Origin: Sphingobacterium endophyticum
GTDB lineage: Bacteria; Bacteroidota; Bacteroidia; Sphingobacteriales; Sphingobacteriaceae
Direction of reading: 5' to 3'
Assembly (NCBI RefSeq): GCF_009733535.1
Contig: NZ_SMMI01000003.1
Span: 62,001 to 126,000, forward strand
Length of the DNA stretch: 64,000 nucleotides
Shown: piece by piece, positions 41,286 through 51,250 of the stretch
Position numbering within the stretch: position 1 is the stretch's first letter
Layout: the number at the start of each line of letters is the position of its first letter
Position numbers and translations under genes: made by a program
Notes under the pieces: model-generated
What the model saw: the letters and a program-made list of their open reading frames with translations, nothing else
The model's database searches: none
Told to the model about the DNA's origin: nothing

Positions 41286-42859
41286 TAATATTTTGATGCT
41301 AATTCTTTAGCTACTTTTTCTAATACATCAGTTAATTCATCTGAGAACTTACCAGCTTTAAGCGCTGACAATACTTCAGGATGACGTTGCTCAAGTTGAG
41401 TCAAAAATTCTTCTTCGAACTCTCTAACTTTATTTACAGGGACATTACGTAATAAACCTTTTGTACCTGCATAGATAATTGCAACTTGTTTTTCAACAGA
41501 AACTGGAGCATATTGACCTTGTTTCAAGATTTGCACGTTACGGATACCTTTGTCCAATACTGCTTTTGTAGCAGCATCAAGGTCAGAACCGAATTTAGCG
41601 AAAGCTTCTAGCTCACGGTATTGAGCTTGGTCAAGTTTCAATGTACCAGCCACTTTCTTCATTGATTTAATCTGCGCGTTACCACCAACACGTGATACAG
41701 AGATACCTACGTTTATCGCTGGACGAATACCTGCGTTAAACAAGTTAGACTCCAAGAAGATCTGACCGTCGGTAATTGAAATTACGTTGGTAGGGATATA
41801 TGCAGATACGTCACCCGCTTGAGTTTCAATGATAGGAAGAGCTGTTAATGAACCACCACCTTTAACTTTACCTTTTAAAGATTCAGGAAGGTCATTCATG
41901 TTTTGCGCGATTTCATCAGAAGTGTTGATTTTAGCAGCACGCTCTAATAAACGAGAGTGAAGGTAGAACACGTCTCCTGGGTAAGCTTCACGGCCTGGAG
42001 GACGTTTCAATAATAAAGACACCTCACGGTAAGCCACCGCTTGTTTAGATAAATCATCATAAACGATTAATGCAGGACGACCTGTATCGCGGAAGTACTC
42101 ACCGATTGCTGCTCCAGCCATTGGGGCATAGAACTGCATTGGTGCAGGATCTGCAGCAGAAGCAGAAACGATTACTGTATAAGGCATAGCACCTTTTTCC
42201 TCAAGGGTACGAACGATGTTCGCAACAGTAGAGTTTTTCTGACCAACAGCCACATATATACAGAATACTGGTTGACCAGCTTCATAGAATTCTTTTTGAT
42301 TGATAATAGTATCAATACAAACTGCAGTTTTACCAGTTTGACGGTCACCAATCACAAGCTCACGTTGACCACGTCCGATAGGAATCATGGCATCGATAGC
42401 TTTGATACCAGTCTGTAAAGGTTCAGTTACTGGTTGACGATAGATAACTCCAGGAGCTTTACGCTCAATTGGCATTTCGAAAGTCTCTCCAGCAATTGGT
42501 CCTTTACCATCGATAGGCTGACCTAATGTATTTACCACACGACCTAACATACCTTCACCTACTTTAATAGATGCGATACGGTTAGTACGTTTGATAGTAT
42601 CACCTTCTTTAATTTCATCCGATGCACCTAAAAGTACAACACCTACGTTGTCTTCTTCTAAGTTCATCACAATACCTTGTAGTCCACTCGCAAACTCAAC
42701 CAATTCACCTGATTGAACTTTTGTTAAGCCGTAAATACGTGCAATACCGTCACCTACTTGCAATACGGTACCCACTTCTTCTAACTCGGCTGCTGACTTA
42801 AAGCCTGACAATTGCTCTCTTAGAATTGCCGAAACTTCATCTGGTCTTACCTCTATCAT
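41285..42859 (-). CDS. atpA: ATP synthase F1 subunit alpha
   Basis: Alpha subunit of 524 residues, complete. The Walker A (P-loop) is GDRQTGKTA and the B motif is in [10 protein letters not shown]; the noncatalytic-site arginine is in VGLSVSRVGG-type context ([26 protein letters not shown]). The N-terminal beta barrel starts at residue 25. It binds nucleotide at non-catalytic sites and forms the F1 hexamer with beta, whose gene (atpD) is not in this window. It sits between atpH and atpG. Confidence 0.98.
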   Translation of the reverse strand: MIEVRPDEVSAILREQLSGFKSAAELEEVGTVLQVGDGIARIYGLTKVQSGELVEFASGLQGIVMNLEEDNVGVVLLGASDEIKEGDTIKRTNRIASIKVGEGMLGRVVNTLGQPIDGKGPIAGETFEMPIERKAPGVIYRQPVTEPLQTGIKAIDAMIPIGRGQRELVIGDRQTGKTAVCIDTIINQKEFYEAGQPVFCIYVAVGQKNSTVANIVRTLEEKGAMPYTVIVSASAADPAPMQFYAPMAGAAIGEYFRDTGRPALIVYDDLSKQAVAYREVSLLLKRPPGREAYPGDVFYLHSRLLERAAKINTSDEIAQNMNDLPESLKGKVKGGGSLTALPIIETQAGDVSAYIPTNVISITDGQIFLESNLFNAGIRPAINVGISVSRVGGNAQIKSMKKVAGTLKLDQAQYRELEAFAKFGSDLDAATKAVLDKGIRNVQILKQGQYAPVSVEKQVAIIYAGTKGLLRNVPVNKVREFEEEFLTQLEQRHPEVLSALKAGKFSDELTDVLEKVAKELASKY

Positions 42860-42917
42860 TGTTGTAATTCGTATAAGGGGTTTTTGATTCTATTATATCT
42901 TATTCTCAACCGAAGGG

Positions 42918-43463
42918 TTATACACCTTGGTTTTCGAAATGTCTTTCTAATTTGTTTAATTTTCCTTGGATACTAGCATCGATCTGCATATCACCAACTT
43001 TAACGACAAATCCACCAATTAATGATTTGTCCACTTTGTTTGATAAAATAACTTCAGCATTGATCTGAGAAGCTATCTCTTGTTTCAAAGCTTGAAGATT
43101 GGCTTCAGATAAAGGAGATGCAGAAGTCACTTCAGCATAAACGATTCCTTTGACCTCGTTGTATTCACGGATAAATTCTAAAGCAGTGGCATAAACTAAA
43201 TCAGCACGGCCTTTTCTAACCATGATATTGAAGAATTCCAATATCTCTGGTTTTACTTTATCTTGAAATAAAGCCTTCAAAATTGCAAGTTTCTTGTCTG
43301 TCTTGATGATTGGATTGTTTAAAACTGCTTGTAATTCAGTATTAGACTTAATTACAGCAATAACACCATCCATATCAGCTTTGACACCATCTAAATTTTG
43401 GTGTTCTTTAGACAAGTCGATTAAAGACTTGGCATATCTTGAAGCTACTTTGAAAACTGACAT
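42918..43463 (-). CDS. atpH: ATP synthase F1 subunit delta
   Basis: Peripheral-stalk subunit of 181 residues with the OSCP-like fold: helical N-terminal domain (SRYAKSLIDLSKEHQNLDGVKADMDGVIAVI) and C-terminal strand pair ending DKSLIGGFVVKVGDMQIDASIQGKLNKLERHF. It connects F1 alpha with the b subunit stalk. It follows atpF by 27 bases and precedes atpA by 58. Confidence 0.96.
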   Translation of the reverse strand: MSVFKVASRYAKSLIDLSKEHQNLDGVKADMDGVIAVIKSNTELQAVLNNPIIKTDKKLAILKALFQDKVKPEILEFFNIMVRKGRADLVYATALEFIREYNEVKGIVYAEVTSASPLSEANLQALKQEIASQINAEVILSNKVDKSLIGGFVVKVGDMQIDASIQGKLNKLERHFENQGV

Positions 43464-43490
43464 ACGTTAATTTTTAAATTCGTTAACCAA

Positions 43491-43991
43491 TTAGTTTAAT
43501 TTAACATCTTTCATCAAGTCAGCTACTAAAGCTTCTTGCTTACCTTGATCTTCGAATTCTTTCGTTAATACTTTACGTGCAATATCTAAAGATAAGGTAG
43601 AAACTTGGTTTTTAACCTCTGCCAAAGCTTTTAATTTTTGATCTTCGATTTCGCGTTTAGCTTGTTCGATCAATTTACCTCCTTCAGTTTGAGCAGCATC
43701 TTTAGCTTCAGCAATGATTTTATCTTTCAATTGCTTAGCTTCTTTCAAGATAACATCGCGTTCTTCACGAGCTTGTTTCAACAAGTTTTCGTTTTCATTA
43801 GTCAAACGTGCCATTTCCAATTTTGCTTTTTCAGCAGAAGCTAAAGCATCAGTGATGCCTTTTTCGCGTTCTTCTAAAGCATTTACAATCGGTTTCCAAG
43901 CAAATTTTCCCAACAAAAAGATAACGATCAAAAGAATGATCAATTGCCAGAAAACTAACCCGAATGAAAAATCATGAATTAAAGCGTCCAT
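43491..43991 (-). CDS. atpF: ATP synthase F0 subunit b
   Basis: Subunit b, 166 residues. One N-terminal membrane helix (LVFWQLIILLIVIFLLGKFAWKPIVNAL) is followed by a long charged coiled coil (about 35-150, EKAKLEMARLTNENENLLKQ etc.). It forms the peripheral stalk as a homodimer. It is located between atpE and atpH with short spacers. Confidence 0.96.
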   Translation of the reverse strand: MDALIHDFSFGLVFWQLIILLIVIFLLGKFAWKPIVNALEEREKGITDALASAEKAKLEMARLTNENENLLKQAREERDVILKEAKQLKDKIIAEAKDAAQTEGGKLIEQAKREIEDQKLKALAEVKNQVSTLSLDIARKVLTKEFEDQGKQEALVADLMKDVKLN

Positions 43992-44098
43992 TTATTTACG
44001 TTATTATTATTTGTAAAAATTAATTTTTTGTTTTGATAAACACAACTTGCAACCAACCGTTGCAAGTTATGTCTATTGTTTTTTTGATAAGCCTGGGC

Positions 44099-44290
44099 TT
44101 ATGCACCTAAGATTAAAGCACCGAATGCTAAACCTTCTACTAGGGCACCGATGATGATCATCGCTGTTTGAATTTTAGATGCTGCTTCTGGTTGACGAGC
44201 GATAGCTTCCATTGCTGAACCACCGATTTTACCTAGACCAATACCAGCTCCGATAACGATCAAACCTGCTCCTACTAAATTTGGAATCAT
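44099..44290 (-). CDS. atpE: ATP synthase F0 subunit c
   Basis: Ring subunit c of 63 residues. It is a helical hairpin with the polar loop EAIARQPEAASK and the ion-carrying carboxylate E52 in GALVEGLAFGAL. No glutamine in helix one and no hydroxyl pattern after the glutamate suggest proton rather than sodium coupling. It is shorter than the 70-80 residues common elsewhere because it begins almost at the first helix, as in several Bacteroidota. Confidence 0.96.
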   Translation of the reverse strand: MIPNLVGAGLIVIGAGIGLGKIGGSAMEAIARQPEAASKIQTAMIIIGALVEGLAFGALILGA

Positions 44291-44328
44291 AACAATTTTA
44301 TATTTAAAAATTTAACAAAAAATTCGAA

Positions 44329-45414
44329 TTAATGATGTGCATGTTCTTCTACTGCCATACCGATAAATAAGGACGACAACATGGTGAAGATAAATGCTTG
44401 CAAAAATGCAACTAAAAGCTCCAAGAAAAACAACACTAATGTCAATAGCATCGATACCCCGATACTACCACCTAAAGTAAGTTGATGTTGGAATAAATAA
44501 ATGATGGCGATCAAACCCATAACAACGGAGTGACCAGCCGTGATGTTTGCGAACAAACGTAGCATCAATGAGAATGGTTTCGTGAACATTCCTAAAACCT
44601 CGATTGGTGCTAAAATAAATTTGAAAGGAACTGGAACACCTGGCATCCAGAAAATATGTTTCCAGTAATCCTTGTTTGCTTTGAAGTTTGTAATAAAGAA
44701 AGTAAATAAAGCCAGACAAAGAGTTATGGAAATATTACCAGTTACGTTTAGTCCAAGAGGAGTTAAACCTAATAAGTTCAATAAGAAAATCAAGAAAAAT
44801 ACCGATAATAAATAAGGCATGAATTCTTTGTAACGGTGGCCAATGTTAGGCACAGCCATTTCATCTCTCACATAAAGAACTAAAGGCTCAAGAACACGAC
44901 CTACACCAGTAGGGATATTGTTTGGTCCTTTTTTGTAAGTTTTTGCTAAGCTTAAGAAAGCTAAGAATAACAATAATGCTGCAAGCAATAAACCTACTAC
45001 GTTTTTAGTGATTGAGAAATCTAAGGGTTTAGCGTTAGTTGGGTGGTGTTTTTCATCATAAGTGATGGTACCAGCAGCATCAGTTTTATAGATTTTGCTG
45101 TGGTATAATTTGTAATAATTACCGTCTTTTTCTACTACTTTTTTACCGTGATCAAATTCGCTTGAAGAAAAAATATGAAGTCCATTGTCGATTAAAATTA
45201 CTGGTAATGGAAAACCATAGCTTTGACCTGTTTTTGAATTTGTAGCAAAATTAAAGAAATAATCATCCTTTAAGTGGTGTTGGATGTGCGCATTGATTTC
45301 TTCCTTGCTGGATGTTTTACCTGCTGTAGGAACTGTCTCGGCTGCTAATCTAAATGGATTTACAGTGAATAAAATCACTGCCAATAATAAAAGTAGTTTC
45401 TTAAGACTCACCAT
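44329..45414 (-). CDS. atpB: ATP synthase F0 subunit a
   Basis: Subunit a of 361 residues from the ATG at 45414 (MVSLKKLLLLLAVILFTVNPF). It has the long N-terminal extension with a signal-like helix and a soluble segment (about 25-130) typical of Bacteroidota. The membrane core follows, with the essential arginine in MLRLFANITAGH and the conserved FIFTMLSSLFIGMAVEEHAHH end. It forms the proton half-channels against the c-ring. A longer frame to 45483 lacks a sensible start. Confidence 0.95.
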   Translation of the reverse strand: MVSLKKLLLLLAVILFTVNPFRLAAETVPTAGKTSSKEEINAHIQHHLKDDYFFNFATNSKTGQSYGFPLPVILIDNGLHIFSSSEFDHGKKVVEKDGNYYKLYHSKIYKTDAAGTITYDEKHHPTNAKPLDFSITKNVVGLLLAALLLFLAFLSLAKTYKKGPNNIPTGVGRVLEPLVLYVRDEMAVPNIGHRYKEFMPYLLSVFFLIFLLNLLGLTPLGLNVTGNISITLCLALFTFFITNFKANKDYWKHIFWMPGVPVPFKFILAPIEVLGMFTKPFSLMLRLFANITAGHSVVMGLIAIIYLFQHQLTLGGSIGVSMLLTLVLFFLELLVAFLQAFIFTMLSSLFIGMAVEEHAHH

Positions 45415-45503
45415 TTTAAATAATGTTGAATTATGACAAATTTTGCGCAAAATTACAATTTTATTTCGCATTAGTCTACACAATGCAAAAACTTTTTAAA
45501 AAT

Positions 45504-45908
45504 TTACTTTTTAAGCTCTAAATCTTGTTGATTTACAAGGAAATACGCAACGAATGCGTCAAACAATAAATAAACGAAAAATACAATTAGGAAATTTAAT
45601 TCGATAAAGTCATTCTCCAACAAATTGACCCCATCTTTAATATAGAAATAACTGGCTCCGGCTTTGATGGTCATTCCGACCAAAAAACCAAATCCAGTTT
45701 GCTGTGGCATGGAGTAATCCAGACCAAGATATACCATCATCATGACTAAGGATGACACTGCACCAAAAATGTACATTCCTGAAAGACTATATCCCGAACC
45801 AATCCACCAATGATCTAGGTCGTTAAATTTCAATATAGCATAGTGAATACCAAAACATATCCCGGTAACGGCAAGTAATACTAGTACTAATAATAGGAAT
45901 TTATTCAT
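45504..45908 (-). CDS. ATP synthase-associated four-helix membrane protein
   Basis: Membrane protein of 134 residues with four hydrophobic segments (about 5-24, 40-62, 71-90 and 104-128). Position between atpZ and atpB and small size match the ATP synthase I-like assembly helper of Bacteroidota, but I see no strict AtpI signature. The first codons overlap the end of atpZ by eight bases, so both are translated together. It probably assists c-ring assembly or Mg2+/Ca2+ transport as proposed for AtpI/AtpZ. Confidence 0.75.
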   Translation of the reverse strand: MNKFLLLVLVLLAVTGICFGIHYAILKFNDLDHWWIGSGYSLSGMYIFGAVSSLVMMMVYLGLDYSMPQQTGFGFLVGMTIKAGASYFYIKDGVNLLENDFIELNFLIVFFVYLLFDAFVAYFLVNQQDLELKK

Positions 45909-46128
45909 TTTTATTTATATAATTTACTTGTCTAATAAATTGGTAAAGAGACACTACTACGCCTAACATAGTAAGACCTTTCATCCACCATTCACCTTCA
46001 ACTGCATATCTTTCGTCTAACCAAGCACCTACCCAATGGAATAAATAGATGGTCGCTCCCATTTGAAATGGCATGGAGGTAAAAACCAACCATTTGTTGA
46101 CCTTCTTATTTGGTTTGTTTTCTTTCAA
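45901..46128 (-). CDS. atpZ: AtpZ/AtpI family protein
   Basis: Protein of 75 residues with two membrane helices (WLVFTSMPFQMGATIYLFHWVGAWLDERY and GLTMLGVVVSLYQFIRQVNYI), the pattern of AtpZ/AtpI proteins with the short W-L-D motif between the helices. It is the first gene of the atp operon. These proteins assist assembly of the c ring. A -7 box (TATCTTTG, 46158-46151) lies 23 bases upstream. Confidence 0.85.
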   Translation of the reverse strand: MKENKPNKKVNKWLVFTSMPFQMGATIYLFHWVGAWLDERYAVEGEWWMKGLTMLGVVVSLYQFIRQVNYINKNE

Positions 46129-46150
46129 GTAAAGTAGATGTGTTTAGAAA

Positions 46151-46158
46151 CAAAGATA
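46151..46158 (-). promoter_or_regulatory. atp operon -7 box
   Basis: TATCTTTG on the minus strand matches TAnnTTTG; a good -33 box was not found. Confidence 0.5.
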
Positions 46159-46266
46159 ATTAAATATGAATATGCTGTTAATTTTAGTGTCATTTTTTCA
46201 ATAATTACCTATAAAACATAGATTATCTACAAAGTAATGGCTTGAAAGGATAAGCAAACGTAACAT

Positions 46267-48465
46267 TTACTTAATTTCAAGGTATTTTTGAGCAATCCTA
46301 ATCTGAGGGTAGTCCACCTTCATGTCCATTAAGGTCCTGATTTCAGTAGCGGAGGCTTCAGGATGTTTTTGTAAAACCAAAACGATATTTTGGAGTTCAT
46401 CTTCCGATATTAAATCAGATGCCTCAATATCAGAACCAATAAAGTTAATTAAGTGACCATAAATTGTCCCAATCACCATATCTCTCTTGGCTGCGATTTC
46501 TTCAATCTCCATTCCATCCATAAACATATCCAAGGAGACCTGTTTTGTATCCTTTTCTTTTTCATCGACTTCCTTTACCAGATCATCTTTCGGTTTATTC
46601 CACTGCACTAATTCCTCAGTCAATTCGTCTGAAGATTTATTTAGGGCATCGGCGATTGTTTGGCTATGTTTTAATTGCTCATGCTTTCTTTTAAAATCCA
46701 AAAGAATACTCTTTAGCGTCGAAATGTATTTCTTGGTTCTTTTTTTGACTTTCCACTCATCAATATGCTTTTCCAAAGGTTCTAAACATTCTTTATTGAA
46801 AGTTGGAATAAACCAACTAACCGCAGCATTAGAACGTTCGCAGATTTTTTCATAATCAATATCGACCTGTCCTAACATCTTATAAAGTTGCGTTACGAAT
46901 TTATTAGCGACAACTTCTTGTGCCTTGAGCTTAGATAATAGGTCTTTTAGAAAATCAACTGCCTCTTCTTTTCCTTCGATTTTCTTTCCATCTTGCTCAG
47001 CAATCAATGATTCTAATTCGTCACACATATTAGTCCATCGGAAACTTTGTAGGAGAATCTGTCCTAAATATCGTCTTTGAGCTTCTTGAAGAATAGGCTC
47101 CAGATCGCTTGATGCTGCCATCTGTTTCATGAAATTGACAACTTGAAAATCCGTCCTGATGGCATAAGATGGAACTCTGGACCTAAGCACTAAGCCTTCC
47201 AATCCTGTTAACCTACTTAAAGCGACATAAACTTGGCCAGCTGCAAATGAAGTTCCGGCATCAATAATAGCTTTATCGAAGGTCAATCCTTGACTTTTAT
47301 GAATCGTAATTGCCCAAGCTAAGCGCAACGGAAACTGTGAAAATGTCCCTAGTACCTCTTCCTCGATTTTATCATCACCTTTGTTGTAGGAATATCGGAT
47401 GTTCTCCCAAGTCTCCCTTTTTACTTCGACATCTTCCTCCCCATTTGGAAAGGAAACGATAATTTTATGTTTATCGATCTGAATGTCTTTTACCGTTCCT
47501 ATTTTACCATTAAAATATCGTCGTTCCTCTCCTACATCATTTTTGATGAACATAACTTGCGCTCCTTCGCGAAGGCTCAGAGTATCTTCAGCAGGAAACA
47601 ATCCATTTTGAAATTCATCTTTGATAATGGATTTTATACGGTGCAGTTTGCTGTCCAGGCTTTCAAGTTTTTCCTGGTTAATTTGATCTGCAAGGCGGTT
47701 ATGTGAAGTCAGGGTAATGTACTGTTCTCCAGTTGGAGGCACAAAATCTGGCTTATAATGAGCATTTAGAGCTTCCAAATCATCGTTGGAAGTTTCATTG
47801 TTTCTGATTTTATTCAAGATATCGATGAAAGTACTGTCCTGCTGCCTATATATTTTTTGCAGTTCGATTAAAACTGGGGTTTGTTGTTTGAATACTTTTG
47901 CATCAAAGAAAAAGGGACTGGTATAATAATCTCTTAATACCTGCCACTCTCGGTCTTGGACAACAGGAGGCAACTGATAGAGGTCGCCAATAAAGAGCAC
48001 CTGAACACCTCCAAATGGACGCATATCACGACGAACACTTTTCAAGATGACATCTATGGCATCCAATGTATCGGACCTTACCATAGAGACCTCATCAATG
48101 ACCAACAATTCAAGTTCCTGAAGGATTGCTCTTCGATTCTTGGTTAATTTAATGGTACTAAAAAGTCGATGCTTGTTATAGATAAATTGATCTTTATCTT
48201 CCCATTGCAAAGGATAATCTTCGATAAACACACCGAAAGGAAGCCAAAAAAGAGCATGCAAAGTAGTTCCACCAGCATTCATTGCCGCCACACCAGTTGG
48301 GGCAGTGATTGCCATTTTCTTATAGCTATTCTCCCGAATAAACTTTAGAAAGGTAGTTTTTCCAGTCCCTGCTTTTCCGGTAAGGAAAATAGGTTGCTGG
48401 GTTTGATTTACAAATGCAACGGCTTTGGCAAAAATATCGTTTTGAGTATCGAATGCTTGTGACAT
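46267..48465 (-). CDS. PIF1/RecD2-like SF1 helicase with C-terminal HTH
   Basis: Start at 48465 (MSQAFDTQNDIFAKAVAFV), 732 residues. SF1B helicase motifs: Walker A FLTGKAGTGKTTFLKF, Walker B LLVIDEVSMVRSD, motif III FIGDLYQLPPVV, and the UvrD_C_2-type YVALSRLTGLEGLVL near residue 440. The C-terminal 250 residues contain charged helices and end in an HTH_40-like domain (EIEEIAAKRDMVIGTIYGHLINFIG). Such helicases, common in Bacteroidota, are DNA-repair or G-quadruplex-resolving motors. A -7 box TATATTTG (48492-48485) is upstream. Confidence 0.88.
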   Translation of the reverse strand: MSQAFDTQNDIFAKAVAFVNQTQQPIFLTGKAGTGKTTFLKFIRENSYKKMAITAPTGVAAMNAGGTTLHALFWLPFGVFIEDYPLQWEDKDQFIYNKHRLFSTIKLTKNRRAILQELELLVIDEVSMVRSDTLDAIDVILKSVRRDMRPFGGVQVLFIGDLYQLPPVVQDREWQVLRDYYTSPFFFDAKVFKQQTPVLIELQKIYRQQDSTFIDILNKIRNNETSNDDLEALNAHYKPDFVPPTGEQYITLTSHNRLADQINQEKLESLDSKLHRIKSIIKDEFQNGLFPAEDTLSLREGAQVMFIKNDVGEERRYFNGKIGTVKDIQIDKHKIIVSFPNGEEDVEVKRETWENIRYSYNKGDDKIEEEVLGTFSQFPLRLAWAITIHKSQGLTFDKAIIDAGTSFAAGQVYVALSRLTGLEGLVLRSRVPSYAIRTDFQVVNFMKQMAASSDLEPILQEAQRRYLGQILLQSFRWTNMCDELESLIAEQDGKKIEGKEEAVDFLKDLLSKLKAQEVVANKFVTQLYKMLGQVDIDYEKICERSNAAVSWFIPTFNKECLEPLEKHIDEWKVKKRTKKYISTLKSILLDFKRKHEQLKHSQTIADALNKSSDELTEELVQWNKPKDDLVKEVDEKEKDTKQVSLDMFMDGMEIEEIAAKRDMVIGTIYGHLINFIGSDIEASDLISEDELQNIVLVLQKHPEASATEIRTLMDMKVDYPQIRIAQKYLEIK

Positions 48466-48576
48466 GAGGAAAAAATCTATTTTGCAAATATAAGGTAAAA
48501 ACAACCGATAGACTTTTTTAACGGTTTGTTTTAATACAAAAGTTATATTATCTTCACATAAGTAAACATAGTAACC

Positions 48577-49083
48577 ATGACATATATAGATAAAAGCGAA
48601 TTATTTCAAGAGATAGCAGGTAAACTTACAGACAAGGGCTTCAAGATCGAGAGTGAAGATCAGAATAGACCATGGGGAGGTTTCTTTGTTATCAATGAAG
48701 ATCAAGCACAGGAGTTTGCCAACGCATATTTTGAGGGTATGGACGTTCAAGACCTAAAAATCTCTGGAAAACTAAGTCCAAAAGTATTAATTGTTGGTCC
48801 AAATAAGCGTTTATCATGGCAGTATCACCACCGTAGAGCTGAAATATGGAGAGTTATCCGTGGTGAAGTGGGTGTTGTAACTAGTCCTACAGATGAGGAA
48901 CACGAATTAAAAATTCTAAAGGAAGGAGAATCCATCCGCTTAAGTCAAGGTGAAAGACATCGTTTGGTGGGTTTAGGCTCATACGGAGTGATTGCTGAAA
49001 TCTGGCAGCATACGGATTCTGCAAATCCTTCAGATGAAGAAGATATCGTAAGGGTTCAAGATGACTTCGGAAGAGGCATTTAG
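48577..49083 (+). CDS. cupin-domain protein, mannose-6-phosphate isomerase type II-like
   Basis: Soluble cupin of 168 residues. Metal-binding motifs are seen in NKRLSWQYHHRRAEIWRVIRGEVGVV (cupin motif 1, H-H...E) and GERHRLVGLG (motif 2 histidine). The segment NRPWGGFFVIN at about residue 30 and the fold resemble the C-terminal domain of type II phosphomannose isomerase / GDP-mannose pyrophosphorylase enzymes, without the nucleotidyltransferase domain. The substrate is not clear. The stop is followed one base later by the 31-bp perfect inverted repeat. Confidence 0.82.
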   Translation: MTYIDKSELFQEIAGKLTDKGFKIESEDQNRPWGGFFVINEDQAQEFANAYFEGMDVQDLKISGKLSPKVLIVGPNKRLSWQYHHRRAEIWRVIRGEVGVVTSPTDEEHELKILKEGESIRLSQGERHRLVGLGSYGVIAEIWQHTDSANPSDEEDIVRVQDDFGRGI

Positions 49084-49150
49084 GACCAACCAGTATAAAA
49101 AAAGAGAGGCTTTTTGATTAAAAGCCTCTCTTTTTTTATACTGGTTGGTC
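49084..49150. terminator. 31-bp perfect inverted-repeat terminator
   Basis: The left arm (49084-49114, starting GACCAACCAGTATA) and right arm (49120-49150, ending TATACTGGTTGGTC) are perfectly complementary over 31 bases around a TGATT loop. The central GAGAGGC/GCCTCTC stem with A and T runs is a strong bidirectional terminator. The outer 14 bases are additional and unusual. Confidence 0.85.
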
Positions 49151-49184
49151 TAGTATTTAGTATTAAGTAGTTAGTAATTAGACA
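49151..49184. repeat. TAGTATTTAGTA-type spacer repeat
   Basis: Reverse complement of the unit type seen at 3529-3560 (GTCTAA.TACTAA...), again adjacent to a terminator. Confidence 0.5.
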
Positions 49185-49312
49185 AATGTCCAACGTTAAA
49201 TAGAGTCTAAAATATATTGAATCTGGGGTTTAAAGGAATATTTTAGGGAATTGAGCGGGATAAATGGGTTAATTGTGCAAAAGTGTTGTGCAAAAGTCGA
49301 TTAACTTTTTTA

Positions 49313-49320
49313 TATTTTTG
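49313..49320 (+). promoter_or_regulatory. parE -7 box
   Basis: TATTTTTG matches TAnnTTTG, 27 bases before the ATG; a TTG at 49286-49288 is a weak -33 candidate with a long spacer. Confidence 0.45.
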
Positions 49321-49347
49321 CGATGGTTCAATATTATCAAAATTTTT

Positions 49348-51249
49348 ATGACAACATATAACGAAGATAGCATACGATCCCTCGATTGGAAGGAACACAT
49401 CCGATTGAGACCGGGGATGTATATTGGTAAGTTGGGCGATGGATCTGCCTATGATGACGGGATATATGTATTATTAAAGGAGGTCGTTGACAACTCGATC
49501 GATGAGTTTGTCATGGGAGCTGGAAAGATTATTGATATCACAGTTAACGAAAATAAAGTAACGGTAAGAGATTATGGTCGCGGTATTCCTATCGGCTCGG
49601 TGGTCGATGTGGTTTCCAAAATCAATACCGGCGGTAAATATGACAGCAAGGCTTTCCAAAAATCAGTTGGATTAAATGGTGTTGGTACAAAAGCTGTAAA
49701 TGCATTATCTAATCAATTTACTGTTCAATCGTATAGACAGAACGTAACTCGTATTGCATCTTTTAGCAAAGGCGAATTAGTTTCAGACGAGCAGAAAGAT
49801 ACAACCCAGAGAAACGGAACGTCGGTGACATTCTATCCTGATGATAGTATTTTCAAGAACTATAAATACAGGTTAGAGTTTGTTGAGAACATGATCTGGA
49901 ATTATGTTTTCTTAAATTCAGGATTAACGATCAACTTCAATGGTCAAAAATTCATTTCTGAGAATGGATTAAAAGACCTTTTGGAACGCAATGTAGATAC
50001 TGAAGGAATGCGCTATCCGATTATTCACCTTAGAGGAGATGATATTGAAATTGCGATGACCCATGGTCAGCAGTACGGAGAGGAATATTATTCTTTCGTT
50101 AATGGTCAGCATACCACGCAAGGAGGTACCCATCAGGCGGCATTTCGTGAGGCATTGGTGAAGACCATCCGTGAATTCTACAAAAAAGAATTTGATGCTT
50201 CAGACGTAAGGTCTTCCATTATTGGGGCAATAGCTATCAAAGTTCAAGAGCCGGTATTCGAATCCCAAACAAAAACTAAGTTAGGATCACAAAGTGTAGG
50301 TCCGGAAGGCCCAACAGTCCGTACATTCATCAATGACTTTGTCAAGAAGGCATTGGATGATTACCTTCATAAAAATCCAGCTACTGCAGATGCCCTTCAG
50401 AAACGTATTTTACAATCTGAGCGTGAACGTAAGGACATTGCAGGAATCAAGAAATTAGCTAACGAAAGAGCAAAAAAAGCATCTTTACATAACCGAAAAC
50501 TAAGAGATTGTAAAGTTCATTTTAGCGATAAGCACGAACGCAACCTAGAAACTACCCTTTTTATTACCGAGGGTGATTCAGCTTCAGGATCTATCACAAA
50601 ATCCAGAGATGTTTACACACAAGCAGTATTTAGTCTTAAAGGTAAGCCATTGAACTCATATGGTTTAACGAAAAAGATTGTCTACGAAAATGAAGAATTC
50701 AATCTGTTGCAACATGCCTTAAATATTGAAGATGGAATTGAAGGATTGCGATATAACAACATTGTCATTGCTACGGATGCTGATGTGGACGGAATGCACA
50801 TCCGATTATTAATGATGACTTTCTTTCTACAATTTTTCCCTGATCTTGTCAAAGCTGGACATGTATCGATCTTGCAGACTCCATTGTTTCGGGTAAGAAA
50901 TAAAAAGGAAACTTTTTACTGTTACTCCGATGAAGAACGTATAACTGCCATTAATAAATTAGGCGGCAAACCAGAAATCACTCGATTCAAAGGACTTGGA
51001 GAGATTTCCCCTTCAGAATTTGGAATGTTTATCGGTGAAAACATCCGTTTAGAACCTGTAATCTTATCCAAAGACAATAAGCTTCCGCAGTTATTGGAAT
51101 ATTATATGGGTAAGAATACTCCAGACCGTCAGGTCCATATCGTTAACAACCTTCGTGTTGAATTAGACACGGAAGACGACATGGTAAAAACAAAAGAACA
51201 ACAATCTGAGGAATCAGAAATGGAAACGGTTCAAGAAGCTGTAAGTTAA
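49348..51249 (+). CDS. parE: DNA topoisomerase IV subunit B
   Basis: Type IIA topoisomerase ATPase subunit, 633 residues from the ATG at 49348. GHKL motifs: [14 protein letters not shown] (N box), VRDYGRGIP (G1) and [16 protein letters not shown] (ATP lid). The transducer follows, then the TOPRIM domain with ITEGDSASG and [12 protein letters not shown]. The opening [23 protein letters not shown] is the form seen in Bacteroidota ParE rather than GyrB, so topoisomerase IV (decatenation) is the likely role. A parC gene is not adjacent in this window. The last 20 residues are acidic and variable. Confidence 0.9.
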   Translation: MTTYNEDSIRSLDWKEHIRLRPGMYIGKLGDGSAYDDGIYVLLKEVVDNSIDEFVMGAGKIIDITVNENKVTVRDYGRGIPIGSVVDVVSKINTGGKYDSKAFQKSVGLNGVGTKAVNALSNQFTVQSYRQNVTRIASFSKGELVSDEQKDTTQRNGTSVTFYPDDSIFKNYKYRLEFVENMIWNYVFLNSGLTINFNGQKFISENGLKDLLERNVDTEGMRYPIIHLRGDDIEIAMTHGQQYGEEYYSFVNGQHTTQGGTHQAAFREALVKTIREFYKKEFDASDVRSSIIGAIAIKVQEPVFESQTKTKLGSQSVGPEGPTVRTFINDFVKKALDDYLHKNPATADALQKRILQSERERKDIAGIKKLANERAKKASLHNRKLRDCKVHFSDKHERNLETTLFITEGDSASGSITKSRDVYTQAVFSLKGKPLNSYGLTKKIVYENEEFNLLQHALNIEDGIEGLRYNNIVIATDADVDGMHIRLLMMTFFLQFFPDLVKAGHVSILQTPLFRVRNKKETFYCYSDEERITAINKLGGKPEITRFKGLGEISPSEFGMFIGENIRLEPVILSKDNKLPQLLEYYMGKNTPDRQVHIVNNLRVELDTEDDMVKTKEQQSEESEMETVQEAVS

Positions 51250-51250
51250 C

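Noticed and set aside
46129-46266. Origin-like region near the atp operon
   Set aside because: No DnaA-box cluster or A/T-rich repeat array; just a short intergenic gap with a -7 box.
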